Assembly: GCF_019880555.1 (NCBI RefSeq)
Contig: NZ_JAINVU010000003.1
Span: 302,001 to 366,000, forward strand
Length of the DNA stretch: 64,000 nucleotides
Reading direction: 5' to 3'
DNA from: Hephaestia mangrovi
GTDB taxonomy: Bacteria; Pseudomonadota; Alphaproteobacteria; Sphingomonadales; Sphingomonadaceae
Position numbers and translations under genes: made by a program
Notes under the pieces: model-generated
Seen by the model: the letters and a program-made list of their open reading frames with translations, nothing else
Told to the model about the DNA's origin: nothing
The model's database searches: none
In this document: piece after piece, positions 8,507 to 15,804 of the stretch
Numbering within the stretch: the first letter of the stretch is position 1
How the letters are laid out: each line of letters starts with the position of its first letter

Positions 8507-9240
8507 CAGTGCATCTCCGGCCGCTGGCCGGGCCTGTGGCTGGCGTCGATGCTCTCGACCAGCCCGTCCTTGAAGTTGACGATGGTGTGCGCGAACGCCG
8601 CCATATCGGGCTCGTGCGTGACCATCAGCACAGTGATGCCGCTTTCCTCGTTGAGCCGAGTCAGCAACTCCATGATCTCGCGCGACCGCTCCGAATCGAG
8701 GTTACCGGTCGGCTCGTCGGCGAGCAGCACGTCGGGCTGGGTGACGATCGCGCGGGCGATCGCGACGCGTTGCTGCTGGCCGCCGGAAAGCTCGGCCGGG
8801 GTATGATCCCACCAATCCTTGAGGCCGACCTGATCGAGCGCGGCCATCGCCTGGTCACGGCGCTCTGCACGGGGCTCGCCGCGATAAAGCAAGGGCAGCT
8901 CGACATTCTCGAGCGCGCTGGTGCGCGACAGGAGGTTGAAGCCCTGAAAGACGAAGCCGAGATATTTGCGGCGCAGCAGCGCGCGCTGATCGCGATCGAG
9001 CAGCTCGATATGATGGCCGCGGAAGAGATATTCGCCCTCGGTCGGCACGTCGAGACAGCCGAGGATGTTCATCGTCGTCGATTTGCCCGAGCCCGACGCG
9101 CCCATCACCGCGACGAAATCGCTCGCGACGATATCGAGATCGATGCCCTTCAACGCCTGGAACGCCGTCGCCCCGGTGCCATAGACCTTGGTGACGCCGC
9201 GCAGGCTGATCAGCGGATCGGCGGCGGGAGTGCTCGCCAC
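8506..9240 (-). CDS. MacB/LolD-type ABC transporter ATP-binding protein
   Basis: A 244-residue ABC ATPase with a complete motif set: Walker A GASGSGKST (47-55), Q-loop FVFQGFNLL, signature LSGGQQQR, Walker B VLLADEPTGNLDS and an H-loop His in VTHEPD. The sequence fits the MacB subfamily. It lies between the adaptor gene (1-base gap) and the permease (1-base overlap) in a four-gene operon read from the minus strand. Which substrate is exported (peptide, macrolide-like compound or other) cannot be read from the sequence. Confidence 0.92.
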   Translation of the reverse strand: MASTPAADPLISLRGVTKVYGTGATAFQALKGIDLDIVASDFVAVMGASGSGKSTTMNILGCLDVPTEGEYLFRGHHIELLDRDQRALLRRKYLGFVFQGFNLLSRTSALENVELPLLYRGEPRAERRDQAMAALDQVGLKDWWDHTPAELSGGQQQRVAIARAIVTQPDVLLADEPTGNLDSERSREIMELLTRLNEESGITVLMVTHEPDMAAFAHTIVNFKDGLVESIDASHRPGQRPEMH

Positions 9241-9241
9241 C

Positions 9242-10636
9242 TTATTTGCCGCCGCCCGCCGGCGCCGCGCCCTTGCCGCCCGAGACGCCCTTCTTGCCGG
9301 ACAACTGCCCGGTGATGACCTTCATCCCCGGCTTGAGATTGCCGTCGGTGATCGCTGTCATCGTACCGTTGGTCTGCCCGGTCGTCACCTTGACCGGCTT
9401 CGGATTGCCGTCGTCGCCGAGCACATAGACGGTGTGCTGACCGCCATTCTCCACCGCCGCCGCGGTGTCGCTGCCATTATCGCCGCCGTGCCGCCGGCGG
9501 TGCGGCACCAGCGCGCCGGTGATACCGCCGCCCCCGCTTGCCGCCGCCGCGCCGGCCTTCTCAGGCACGAAGCGCAACGCGGCATTGGGCACCAGCAGCG
9601 CGCCGTTGACTTGCGACGTGACGATGTCAGCGGTCGCCGTCATGCCCGGCCGCAGCTCCAGCGTCGGATTGCTGACGCTGAGATCGGCGGCATAGGAGAC
9701 GACCTGGCCGGTGGTCGAACTGCTGCTCGAACTCGAAGAGGACGATGAGGAAGACGCATCCTGCACCGTCAGATTGGAGCCGAGATCGACTCGGGTAATC
9801 TCGGCCGGAAAGGTGCGGCCCGGAAAGGCATCGACGGTGAAGCTCGCCTTCTGCCCGCGCTTGATCTGCCCGACATCGGCCTCGTCGACCTGCACCTCGA
9901 GCTTCATCTGCGACAGATCCTCGGCGATCACGAACAAGGTCGGCGTGTTGAACGACGCCGCGACCGTCTGGCCCGGATCGACCTGGCGTGCGAGCACCAC
10001 GCCCGTCACCGGCGAGCGGATGATCGCGCGCGACCGCTGCGTCTGATATTGCGACAGCGAGGCGTTGGCCGCCTGGACATTGGCCTGCGCGACCTTGAGC
10101 GCGCCCGCCGCGCGGTCACGATCGGCGATCGCGGTTTCCATCTCGGTCTTGGCGGGCACGCGACCGCCCGACAGCTTGCTCACCTCGCGATAGCGATCGA
10201 GCGTCGCCTGCGATTGCTGGAGCGTCGCCTTCGCTTCGTTGACCGCCGCCTGGTTCGACGCGAGCTGCGCCTTGGCCTGGCGGATCTGGTCGTCGATCTG
10301 CTCGGGATCGATCAGCGCCAGCGCCTGGCCCTTGGTGACGTGATCGTTGACGTCGACCGCGACCTCGGTGACCAGCCCGGACAATTGCGAGCCCACCGTC
10401 ACCTGGTTGACCGGGGCGAGCTTGCCGGTTGCCGAGACGGTGGTGGTGAGCGATCCGGTCTTGACCGGTTGCGTCGCATAGCCGGCGGCATCGCTCGGCT
10501 GCGTGAAGTGGCGGATGAGCAGCAACAGTACGATCACGCCGATCGCGATCGCCGCCCATTTCGCCCAGCGCTGCCATGCCGGCGCGGGTTTGACGCCGAG
10601 GAACTCGTCGGTGTCGGTGAGGGTCTGGTCGGCCAT
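9242..10636 (-). CDS. MacA-like efflux periplasmic adaptor subunit
   Basis: A 464-residue membrane fusion protein: one N-terminal membrane helix (27-43), a lipoyl/hairpin region rich in Ala, Gln and Leu (about 60-190), then beta-barrel domains (SPVTGVVLARQVDPGQTV). It would link the MacB-like pump to the outer-membrane factor. An unusual run of thirteen serines (residues 295-307) interrupts the beta-barrel region, and it uses all six serine codons. A Gly/His-rich stretch (about 365-385) is a second low-complexity insert. The gene abuts the outer-membrane factor gene with no spacer. Confidence 0.9.
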   Translation of the reverse strand: MADQTLTDTDEFLGVKPAPAWQRWAKWAAIAIGVIVLLLLIRHFTQPSDAAGYATQPVKTGSLTTTVSATGKLAPVNQVTVGSQLSGLVTEVAVDVNDHVTKGQALALIDPEQIDDQIRQAKAQLASNQAAVNEAKATLQQSQATLDRYREVSKLSGGRVPAKTEMETAIADRDRAAGALKVAQANVQAANASLSQYQTQRSRAIIRSPVTGVVLARQVDPGQTVAASFNTPTLFVIAEDLSQMKLEVQVDEADVGQIKRGQKASFTVDAFPGRTFPAEITRVDLGSNLTVQDASSSSSSSSSSSSSTTGQVVSYAADLSVSNPTLELRPGMTATADIVTSQVNGALLVPNAALRFVPEKAGAAAASGGGGITGALVPHRRRHGGDNGSDTAAAVENGGQHTVYVLGDDGNPKPVKVTTGQTNGTMTAITDGNLKPGMKVITGQLSGKKGVSGGKGAAPAGGGK

Positions 10637-12130
10637 TTATCGGTCCTCGGACGGGCTGGTCGCGGTCGGGATGACGGGCGGCGTAACGGGCGCGACCAGC
10701 ACGGCCGAACTGTCCCAGCCGCCGCCAAGCGCGAGATAGAGCTGAACCAGCGCGGTCGCCTCGTCGGCCTTGGCCTGGGTGAAGCCGTTGCGCGCCGAGA
10801 TCAGCGAACTTTCCGCGGTGTTGAGCGTGGTGAAATCGGTGAGCCCCGCGCGATATTGCTCGCGCGACAGGATCGCGCTGTTGTTCGCGGCATCGAGCGC
10901 GATGGCATATTGCTTTTCACGCTCGCGTGCCGAATCGAGCGCGACGATCGCGTTCTCGACATCTTCCAGCGCGGTCAGCACGGTCGATTTGTAGAGCGCG
11001 AAGGCGCCTTGCGCGGCCGCTTCGTTGGAGCGCACCTGCGCGTTGAGGCGGCCGCCGTTGAAGATCGCCTGGCTGATCCCGCCGAACACGCTGCCGGTAA
11101 TCACCTTGAACAGATCGTCGAACACGTTCGACGAGGTGGCGATGTTGCCGGTGATGTTGAGCGCGGGATAGAGCGCCGCCTTGGCCACGCCGATCTCGGC
11201 GGTGGCGGCGGCGAGGCCGCGTTCCGCGCTCATCACGTCGGGGCGCTGACGCAACGTATCGGCGGGGATGCCGACCGCGATATCCGCCGGGCCCTGCGGG
11301 ATCGGCTCCACCTTGGCCATCGCCTGCTTGAGCGCGCCGGGCGCCTGCCCGGTCAGCACGCCGAGGCGCGACACCGCCTGATTATACGATTGCTCGAGGC
11401 TGGGGATCGAGGCGGCGGTCTGCGCACGGGCGGCGCGCGCCGATTCCTGGTCGAGCGACGAGACCAGCCCGGCCTGGACGCGCCATCCCGCGATCTGGAG
11501 ATTGTCGTCCTCGATCGCCAGCGACGCGCGGGCGTTGGCCAGTTGCACCTGGTAGAGGCGCGCGAGGATATAGTTGCGCGCGACCTCCGATTCGGTCGAG
11601 GTGAGGACGGAGGCGTAATCGTAGCCGGCGCCCTGATATTGCGCTTTGCTCGCCTCGACGGTGCGGCGGATCTCGCCGAACAGCCCGACCTGATAGGAAA
11701 CGTCGCCGGAAACCGAAAAGCTGTTCCGGCTCTGCGAGATCGAGGTGACGGTGCCGTCGGGCAGCGTGACCGTGCTGGTGCCGCCGGCGACGTTGAAACT
11801 GCGCGAATAGCCCGCCGAGGCATCGACGCTGGGAAACAGCTGCGCGCGCGACTGGATCAACGCCTCGTGCGCCTGGCGCAGCCGCGCGACCGCCTGCGCG
11901 ATATCGAGGTTCGAACTGCGCGCCTGCTCGACCAGCCGGGTCAACAACGGGTCGTCGAACTGCGTCCACCATTGCCGGAAATCGCCCCGCGTCGCGCCGT
12001 CGGCAGGAACCGAATAGTGATCGGGGACACCCAGTGCACCAGGCGACGCCGGCTTGTAATCGGGGCCGACGGTGCATGCCGCCAACGGCAGCGCCATCAC
12101 GGCGATCGAGGCGAAGCGCGACCTTTTCAT
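10637..12130 (-). CDS. NodT-family efflux outer-membrane lipoprotein (TolC-like)
   Basis: A 497-residue outer-membrane factor. MKRSRFASIAVMALPLAAC is a lipoprotein signal (lipidated Cys19), and CTVGPDYKPA right after it is the NodT-family start. Two related halves with long heptad-rich helices (RSSNLDIAQAVARLRQA and VSRLGVLTGQAPGAL) fit the TolC alpha-barrel. The ATG at 12130 is preferred over an upstream in-frame ATG at 12184 because it directly precedes the signal peptide. It is the promoter-proximal gene of the efflux operon, which gives a complete envelope-spanning pump. Confidence 0.9.
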   Translation of the reverse strand: MKRSRFASIAVMALPLAACTVGPDYKPASPGALGVPDHYSVPADGATRGDFRQWWTQFDDPLLTRLVEQARSSNLDIAQAVARLRQAHEALIQSRAQLFPSVDASAGYSRSFNVAGGTSTVTLPDGTVTSISQSRNSFSVSGDVSYQVGLFGEIRRTVEASKAQYQGAGYDYASVLTSTESEVARNYILARLYQVQLANARASLAIEDDNLQIAGWRVQAGLVSSLDQESARAARAQTAASIPSLEQSYNQAVSRLGVLTGQAPGALKQAMAKVEPIPQGPADIAVGIPADTLRQRPDVMSAERGLAAATAEIGVAKAALYPALNITGNIATSSNVFDDLFKVITGSVFGGISQAIFNGGRLNAQVRSNEAAAQGAFALYKSTVLTALEDVENAIVALDSAREREKQYAIALDAANNSAILSREQYRAGLTDFTTLNTAESSLISARNGFTQAKADEATALVQLYLALGGGWDSSAVLVAPVTPPVIPTATSPSEDR

Positions 12131-12235
12131 CGCGCCGATCAATGGCCTGCGGGTCGCGGCGCGTCCATCAAAATAGTGTCGCAAGTTGTAACGACCCCGG
12201 CCGAATTGCCGTCGGGGCGCGACAATTCGAACCTG

Positions 12236-14368
12236 TCATTCCAGTTCGAGGATGACCTCGTCGACCGCCAGGCTGTCGCCGGGGTGGGCGTTGACCTTGG
12301 CGATGGTGCCGGCCTTTTCGGCGCGCAGGATATTCTCCATCTTCATCGCTTCGACCACCGCGAGCGGCTGGCCGGGCTCGACCGCATCGCCCTCCCCAAC
12401 GTCGAGCCGGACGAGCAGGCCCGGCATCGGGCACAGCAGGAATTTCGAGAGATCGGGCGGGACTTTCTCGATCATGTGGGTGGCATAAACGCCGACGCGG
12501 GCCGGGAGCACCCGCGCGACGTGGCTGGCGCCGCGCGTGGTGAGCCGCCAGCCCGAACGGACCGGCGCGATCCGCACGGTGAGCGTCGAGATGACCTCGC
12601 GTTCACCGTCTGCATCCTCTTGCTCATCGAGCAGATCGGCGTCGATCATGCGATCGCCGGGGGTGTATTCCATCGCCAGCGGCAGCTCTTCGCCGTCGAC
12701 GACGATGCCGTCGGTCGAGACCGAGACATGGTGATCCGTGCCGTCGATCGTCACCATCCAGTCGCCCGGCGGCGGCAATGTGCGGCCGAGCTGGCCATCG
12801 ATCCGGCGCGCGCGATCGGCCTGCGCGGTGGCGGCGAAGGCGGCGATCGCGGCGAGCTGACGGAGCAACTCGGGCGAGGCCGGCGCGCCGTGGAAACCGT
12901 CGGGATATTCCTCGGCAATGAAGCCGGTGGTGAGGTCGCCCGAGCGGAAGCGGGGGTGTTGCATCAGCGCCGACAGGAAGTCGATATTGTGCCCCGGCCC
13001 CTCGATCTCGAACGCGTCGAGGGCTGCGACCTGCGCATCGGCGGCCGCCTCGCGGGTCGGCGCCCAGGTGACCAGCTTGGCGATCATCGGATCGTAGAAC
13101 ATGCTGACCTCGCCGCCCTCGGCAACACCGTCGTCGACGCGGATGATCGGCTCATGCTCGTCGCTGCCGCCCTCCCCGCCGTTCGTGCTGAGCGAAGTCG
13201 AAGCACGCGACGACCCATCCGCGTGCCCTTCGACTTCGCTCAGGGCGAACGGCTGTTGGCGCCTGTCGGCAGCCGGCGGATTATACCGCACCAGCCGCCC
13301 GATGCTGGGCAGGAAGCCGCGATACGGGTCCTCGGCATAAACGCGCGTCTCGATCGCCCAGCCGTTGATGGTGAGGTCATCCTGCGTGAAGGCAAGTTTC
13401 TCGCCCGCCGCCACCCGGATCATCTGCTCGACGAGATCGAGCCCGGTGATCTCCTCGGTCACCGGATGCTCGACCTGCAGCCGGGTGTTCATCTCGAGGA
13501 AGTAGAAGCTCTCGCCGGTGGTGTCGGCGCCCGAGACGATCAGCTCGACCGTGCCCGCGCTGTAATAGCCAACCGCCTTGGCCAGCGCGACCGCCTGCTC
13601 GCCCATCGCCTTGCGCATCTTGGGCGTGACGAACGGCGACGGCGCTTCCTCGACCACCTTCTGGTGGCGGCGCTGGATCGAGCATTCGCGCTCGTGCAAG
13701 TAAACGACATTGCCGTGCTGGTCGCCGAGGACCTGGATTTCGATGTGGCGCGGGCTCTCGATGAACTTCTCGATGAACACGCGGTCGTCGCCGAAGCTGG
13801 CGAGTCCCTCGCGCTTGGTCGCCTCGAACCCCTCGCGCACGTCCTGCTCGGACCAGGCGAGCCGCATCCCCTTGCCGCCGCCGCCCGCGCTCGCCTTCAT
13901 CATCACCGGGAAGCCGATGTCCTTGGCGATCCTGACCGCTTCGTCGGTATCGGCGATCTCGCCGAGATAGCCGGGCACCACATTGACGCCCGCTTCCTTG
14001 GCAAGCTTCTTCGATTCGATCTTGTCGCCCATTGCGGCGATGGCCTTCGGGGGTGGCCCGATGAAGGCGATGCCGGCGTCGGCGCACGCCTTGGCGAAGC
14101 TCTCGCGCTCGGACAGGAAGCCGTAGCCGGGATGGATCGCGTCGGCGCCGGTTTCCTTCGCAGCGGCAAGGATCAGATCGGCCTTGAGATAGCTTTCGGC
14201 GGCCGGCGGAGGGCCGAGCCGGACGCTCTCGTCGGCCATCAGCACATGCGGCGCGCGCGCGTCGGCGTCGGAATAGACCGCGACGGTCGCGATCCCCATC
14301 CGCTTAGCGGTGCGCATCACACGGCAGGCAATTTCGCCGCGATTAGCGACCAGGATTTTCTTAAACAC
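12236..14368 (-). CDS. pccA: Propionyl-CoA carboxylase alpha subunit (biotin carboxylase + biotin carrier), with in-frame repeat
   Basis: A 710-residue protein: biotin carboxylase domains at the N terminus (FKKILVANRGEIACRV, then GGGGKGMR), and a C-terminal carrier domain with EAMKMEN whose Lys676 is the biotinylation site. With PccB it carboxylates propionyl-CoA to methylmalonyl-CoA. It is about 40 residues longer than typical homologues because a palindromic repeat supplies residues about 372-397 (see 13178-13253). Translation starts at GTG 14368 with AAGGAG ten bases upstream, inside the end of orf74 (8-base overlap). An acetyl- or 3-methylcrotonyl-CoA carboxylase is possible by sequence alone; context favours propionyl-CoA. 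Confidence 0.9.
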   Translation of the reverse strand: MFKKILVANRGEIACRVMRTAKRMGIATVAVYSDADARAPHVLMADESVRLGPPPAAESYLKADLILAAAKETGADAIHPGYGFLSERESFAKACADAGIAFIGPPPKAIAAMGDKIESKKLAKEAGVNVVPGYLGEIADTDEAVRIAKDIGFPVMMKASAGGGGKGMRLAWSEQDVREGFEATKREGLASFGDDRVFIEKFIESPRHIEIQVLGDQHGNVVYLHERECSIQRRHQKVVEEAPSPFVTPKMRKAMGEQAVALAKAVGYYSAGTVELIVSGADTTGESFYFLEMNTRLQVEHPVTEEITGLDLVEQMIRVAAGEKLAFTQDDLTINGWAIETRVYAEDPYRGFLPSIGRLVRYNPPAADRRQQPFALSEVEGHADGSSRASTSLSTNGGEGGSDEHEPIIRVDDGVAEGGEVSMFYDPMIAKLVTWAPTREAAADAQVAALDAFEIEGPGHNIDFLSALMQHPRFRSGDLTTGFIAEEYPDGFHGAPASPELLRQLAAIAAFAATAQADRARRIDGQLGRTLPPPGDWMVTIDGTDHHVSVSTDGIVVDGEELPLAMEYTPGDRMIDADLLDEQEDADGEREVISTLTVRIAPVRSGWRLTTRGASHVARVLPARVGVYATHMIEKVPPDLSKFLLCPMPGLLVRLDVGEGDAVEPGQPLAVVEAMKMENILRAEKAGTIAKVNAHPGDSLAVDEVILELE
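13178..13253. repeat. Palindromic repeat inserted in frame in pccA
   Basis: Two near-identical inverted arms (13178-13209 and 13220-13253) with a core CTGAGCGAAGTCGAAG flank a 10-base loop. The arms differ by two mismatches and a 2-base gap. On the coding strand it reads as PFALSEVEGH and STSLSTNG, with no stop and no frame change. Peptides of this type are familiar in sphingomonad proteins. It sits between YNPPAA and IIRVDDGV in a loop of the biotin carboxylase part. Confidence 0.85.
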
Positions 14369-14585
14369 CAGAATACCGCTCCTTGAGGCGTCTATAGATT
14401 CGCCGCTCTGCGATCGGCGTAATGATCAACCAGAAAACGGCCGACGGAATGAGCGCAACCACTAGCGGGAAATTTGGCAGCAATTGTATCGCAGTTAGCG
14501 CCAATACGATTGCGACCGGTAGCGAGACGACCGTCACACCGATCGCGGTGAGCACACGCAAATAAAGATTGCGCCTCCAAGTCAC
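14361..14585 (-). CDS. Small membrane protein coupled to pccA, function unknown
   Basis: A 74-residue protein with two predicted membrane helices (VLTAIGVTVVSLPVAIVLAL and PLVVALIPSAVFWLIITPI) and a basic C terminus (RRIYRRLKERY). The start is GTG 14585 with GAGG about ten bases before it. Its last 8 bases overlap the start of pccA, and its 3' end carries the pccA ribosome-binding site AAGGAG, so translation of the two is probably coupled. The helices are unusual for a metabolic operon. I recognise no family. Confidence 0.6.
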   Translation of the reverse strand: MTWRRNLYLRVLTAIGVTVVSLPVAIVLALTAIQLLPNFPLVVALIPSAVFWLIITPIAERRIYRRLKERYSGV

Positions 14586-14610
14586 TTCCGCATGGCCTCA
14601 ACCAACGCTT

Positions 14611-14696
14611 CGTCATGCCGGGCTTGACCCGGCATCAGGCTGCCTTTTCCACCGTCGAAGAAGAAGCCTGACCCCGGCTCAAGGCCGGGGTGACGA
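14611..14696. repeat. Intergenic palindromic repeat between bioB and orf74
   Basis: Imperfect inverted arms (about 14611-14641 and 14666-14695), each with its own smaller hairpin (CCGGGCTTGACCCGG and CCCCGGCTCAAGGCCGGGG), fill most of the gap after the bioB stop. It could act as a partial terminator or mRNA stabiliser. It belongs to a different sequence family from the elements inside pccA, bioB and mcm. Confidence 0.75.
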
Positions 14697-14709
14697 GAGG
14701 GGCAGAAAA

Positions 14710-15804
14710 TCACTCCGCCGCCTCACACGCCCGCATCGGCTCTTCGCCGCGCATCGGACTCAGCCCGAGCTTGGCCATCATCGCGGCGTCCTTGTCGTCG
14801 CCGGCATTGGCGGCGGTGAGGAGCTTGTCGCCGGTGAAGATCGAGTTGGCGCCGGCCATGAAGCACAACGCCTGGGTCGCCTCCGACATGCTCTCGCGGC
14901 CCGCCGACAAGCGCACCATCGAGCGCGGCATGGTGATCCGCGCGACCGCCACCGTTCGCACGAACTCGATATCGTCGATCTTGGCCATCGGCGTGTCGGC
15001 GAGCATGTCGCCGAGCGGCGTGCCCTTGACCGGCACCAGCGCGTTGACCGGTACGCTCTCGGGATGCCGCGGCAGCGTGGCGAGCGCGTGGACGAAGCCG
15101 ACGCGGTGCGCCCGCGTCTCGCCCATGCCGACGATCCCGCCCGAGCAGACGTTGATCCCGGCTTCCCGCACGTTCGCCAGCGTGTCGATCCGCTCCTCGA
15201 AGCTGCGCGTGGTGATCACGTTCTCGTAATTCTCCGGCGCGGTGTCGATATTGTGGTTGTAATAATCGAGGCCCGCGTCCTTGAGCTGCGCCGCCTGGGT
15301 CGGCGTCAGCATGCCGAGCGTCATGCAGGTTTCCATCCCCATCGCGCGCACGCCCTGGACGATCTCAACGATCGCCGGCATGTCGCGGTCCTTGGGATTG
15401 CGCCACGCCGCCCCCATGCAGAAACGCTGCGATCCGGCGTCCTTCGCCTGCGCTGCGGCCTGGAGGACAGCGCGCACGTCCATCAGCTTGGTCGCCTCGA
15501 CCCCGCTGTCGGCGGAGGCTGATTGCGAGCAATAGCCGCAATCCTCCGGGCAGCCGCCGGTCTTGATCGACAGCAACGTGCAGAGCTGCACCTCGTCGGG
15601 CGCGTGGTGGGCGCGGTGGACGGTGGCGGCGCGGAACAGGAGGTCGGTGAAGGGCAGATCGAACAGCGCGGCGATCTCGTCGCGGGTCCAGTCGGTACGC
15701 ACCTCGCTGTTCCCCCGCGCAGGCGGGGGTCCAGAGTCGCAAGCACCGCCTTCGGGGCTCTGGGCTCCCGCCTGCGCGGGAGCACATGTCTCAGTCAAAC
15801 TCAC
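14710..15804 (-). CDS. bioB: Biotin synthase, with repeat-encoded N-terminal segment
   Basis: A 364-residue radical SAM enzyme that inserts sulfur into dethiobiotin. The CPEDCGYC motif binds the [4Fe-4S]-SAM cluster, and [13 protein letters not shown] and [11 protein letters not shown] are conserved BioB segments. The first conserved block ([17 protein letters not shown]) is displaced by about 28 residues encoded by a palindromic repeat. The annotated GTG start overlaps the mcm stop (GTGA, 15801-15804), which argues for translation through the repeat. A second start, GTG 15702 just after the repeat with a GGGGGA upstream, is possible. Location in the propionyl-CoA operon suggests biotin supply matched to carboxylase demand. 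Confidence 0.92.
   Translation of the reverse strand: MSLTETCAPAQAGAQSPEGGACDSGPPPARGNSEVRTDWTRDEIAALFDLPFTDLLFRAATVHRAHHAPDEVQLCTLLSIKTGGCPEDCGYCSQSASADSGVEATKLMDVRAVLQAAAQAKDAGSQRFCMGAAWRNPKDRDMPAIVEIVQGVRAMGMETCMTLGMLTPTQAAQLKDAGLDYYNHNIDTAPENYENVITTRSFEERIDTLANVREAGINVCSGGIVGMGETRAHRVGFVHALATLPRHPESVPVNALVPVKGTPLGDMLADTPMAKIDDIEFVRTVAVARITMPRSMVRLSAGRESMSEATQALCFMAGANSIFTGDKLLTAANAGDDKDAAMMAKLGLSPMRGEEPMRACEAAE
15711..15781. repeat. Palindromic repeat inserted in frame near the bioB start
   Basis: Inverted arms 15711-15736 and 15758-15781 (core CGCGCAGGCGGG) surround a 21-base centre. Each arm also folds on itself (CCCGCCTGCGCGGG). The coding strand gives [12 protein letters not shown] and DSGPPPARG. 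It lies at codons about 8-32 of bioB, before the conserved part of the enzyme, and keeps the frame open. Confidence 0.85.

Noticed and set aside
12185-12235. Terminator between pccA and the efflux operon
   Set aside because: CCCCGGCCGAATTGCCGTCGGGG pairs only imperfectly and lacks a T-run; too weak to call.
13178-13253. Frameshift or assembly error in pccA
   Set aside because: The frame stays open and both flanks match PccA; bioB and mcm show the same behaviour with other repeats, so a shared biological cause is likelier.
10049-14386. A 1445-codon open frame on the plus strand
   Set aside because: It lies antisense to four well-supported genes (adaptor, outer-membrane factor, pccA, orf74) and its translation is Arg/Asp/Gly-rich without motifs. 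High GC and third-position bias keep the opposite frame free of stops.
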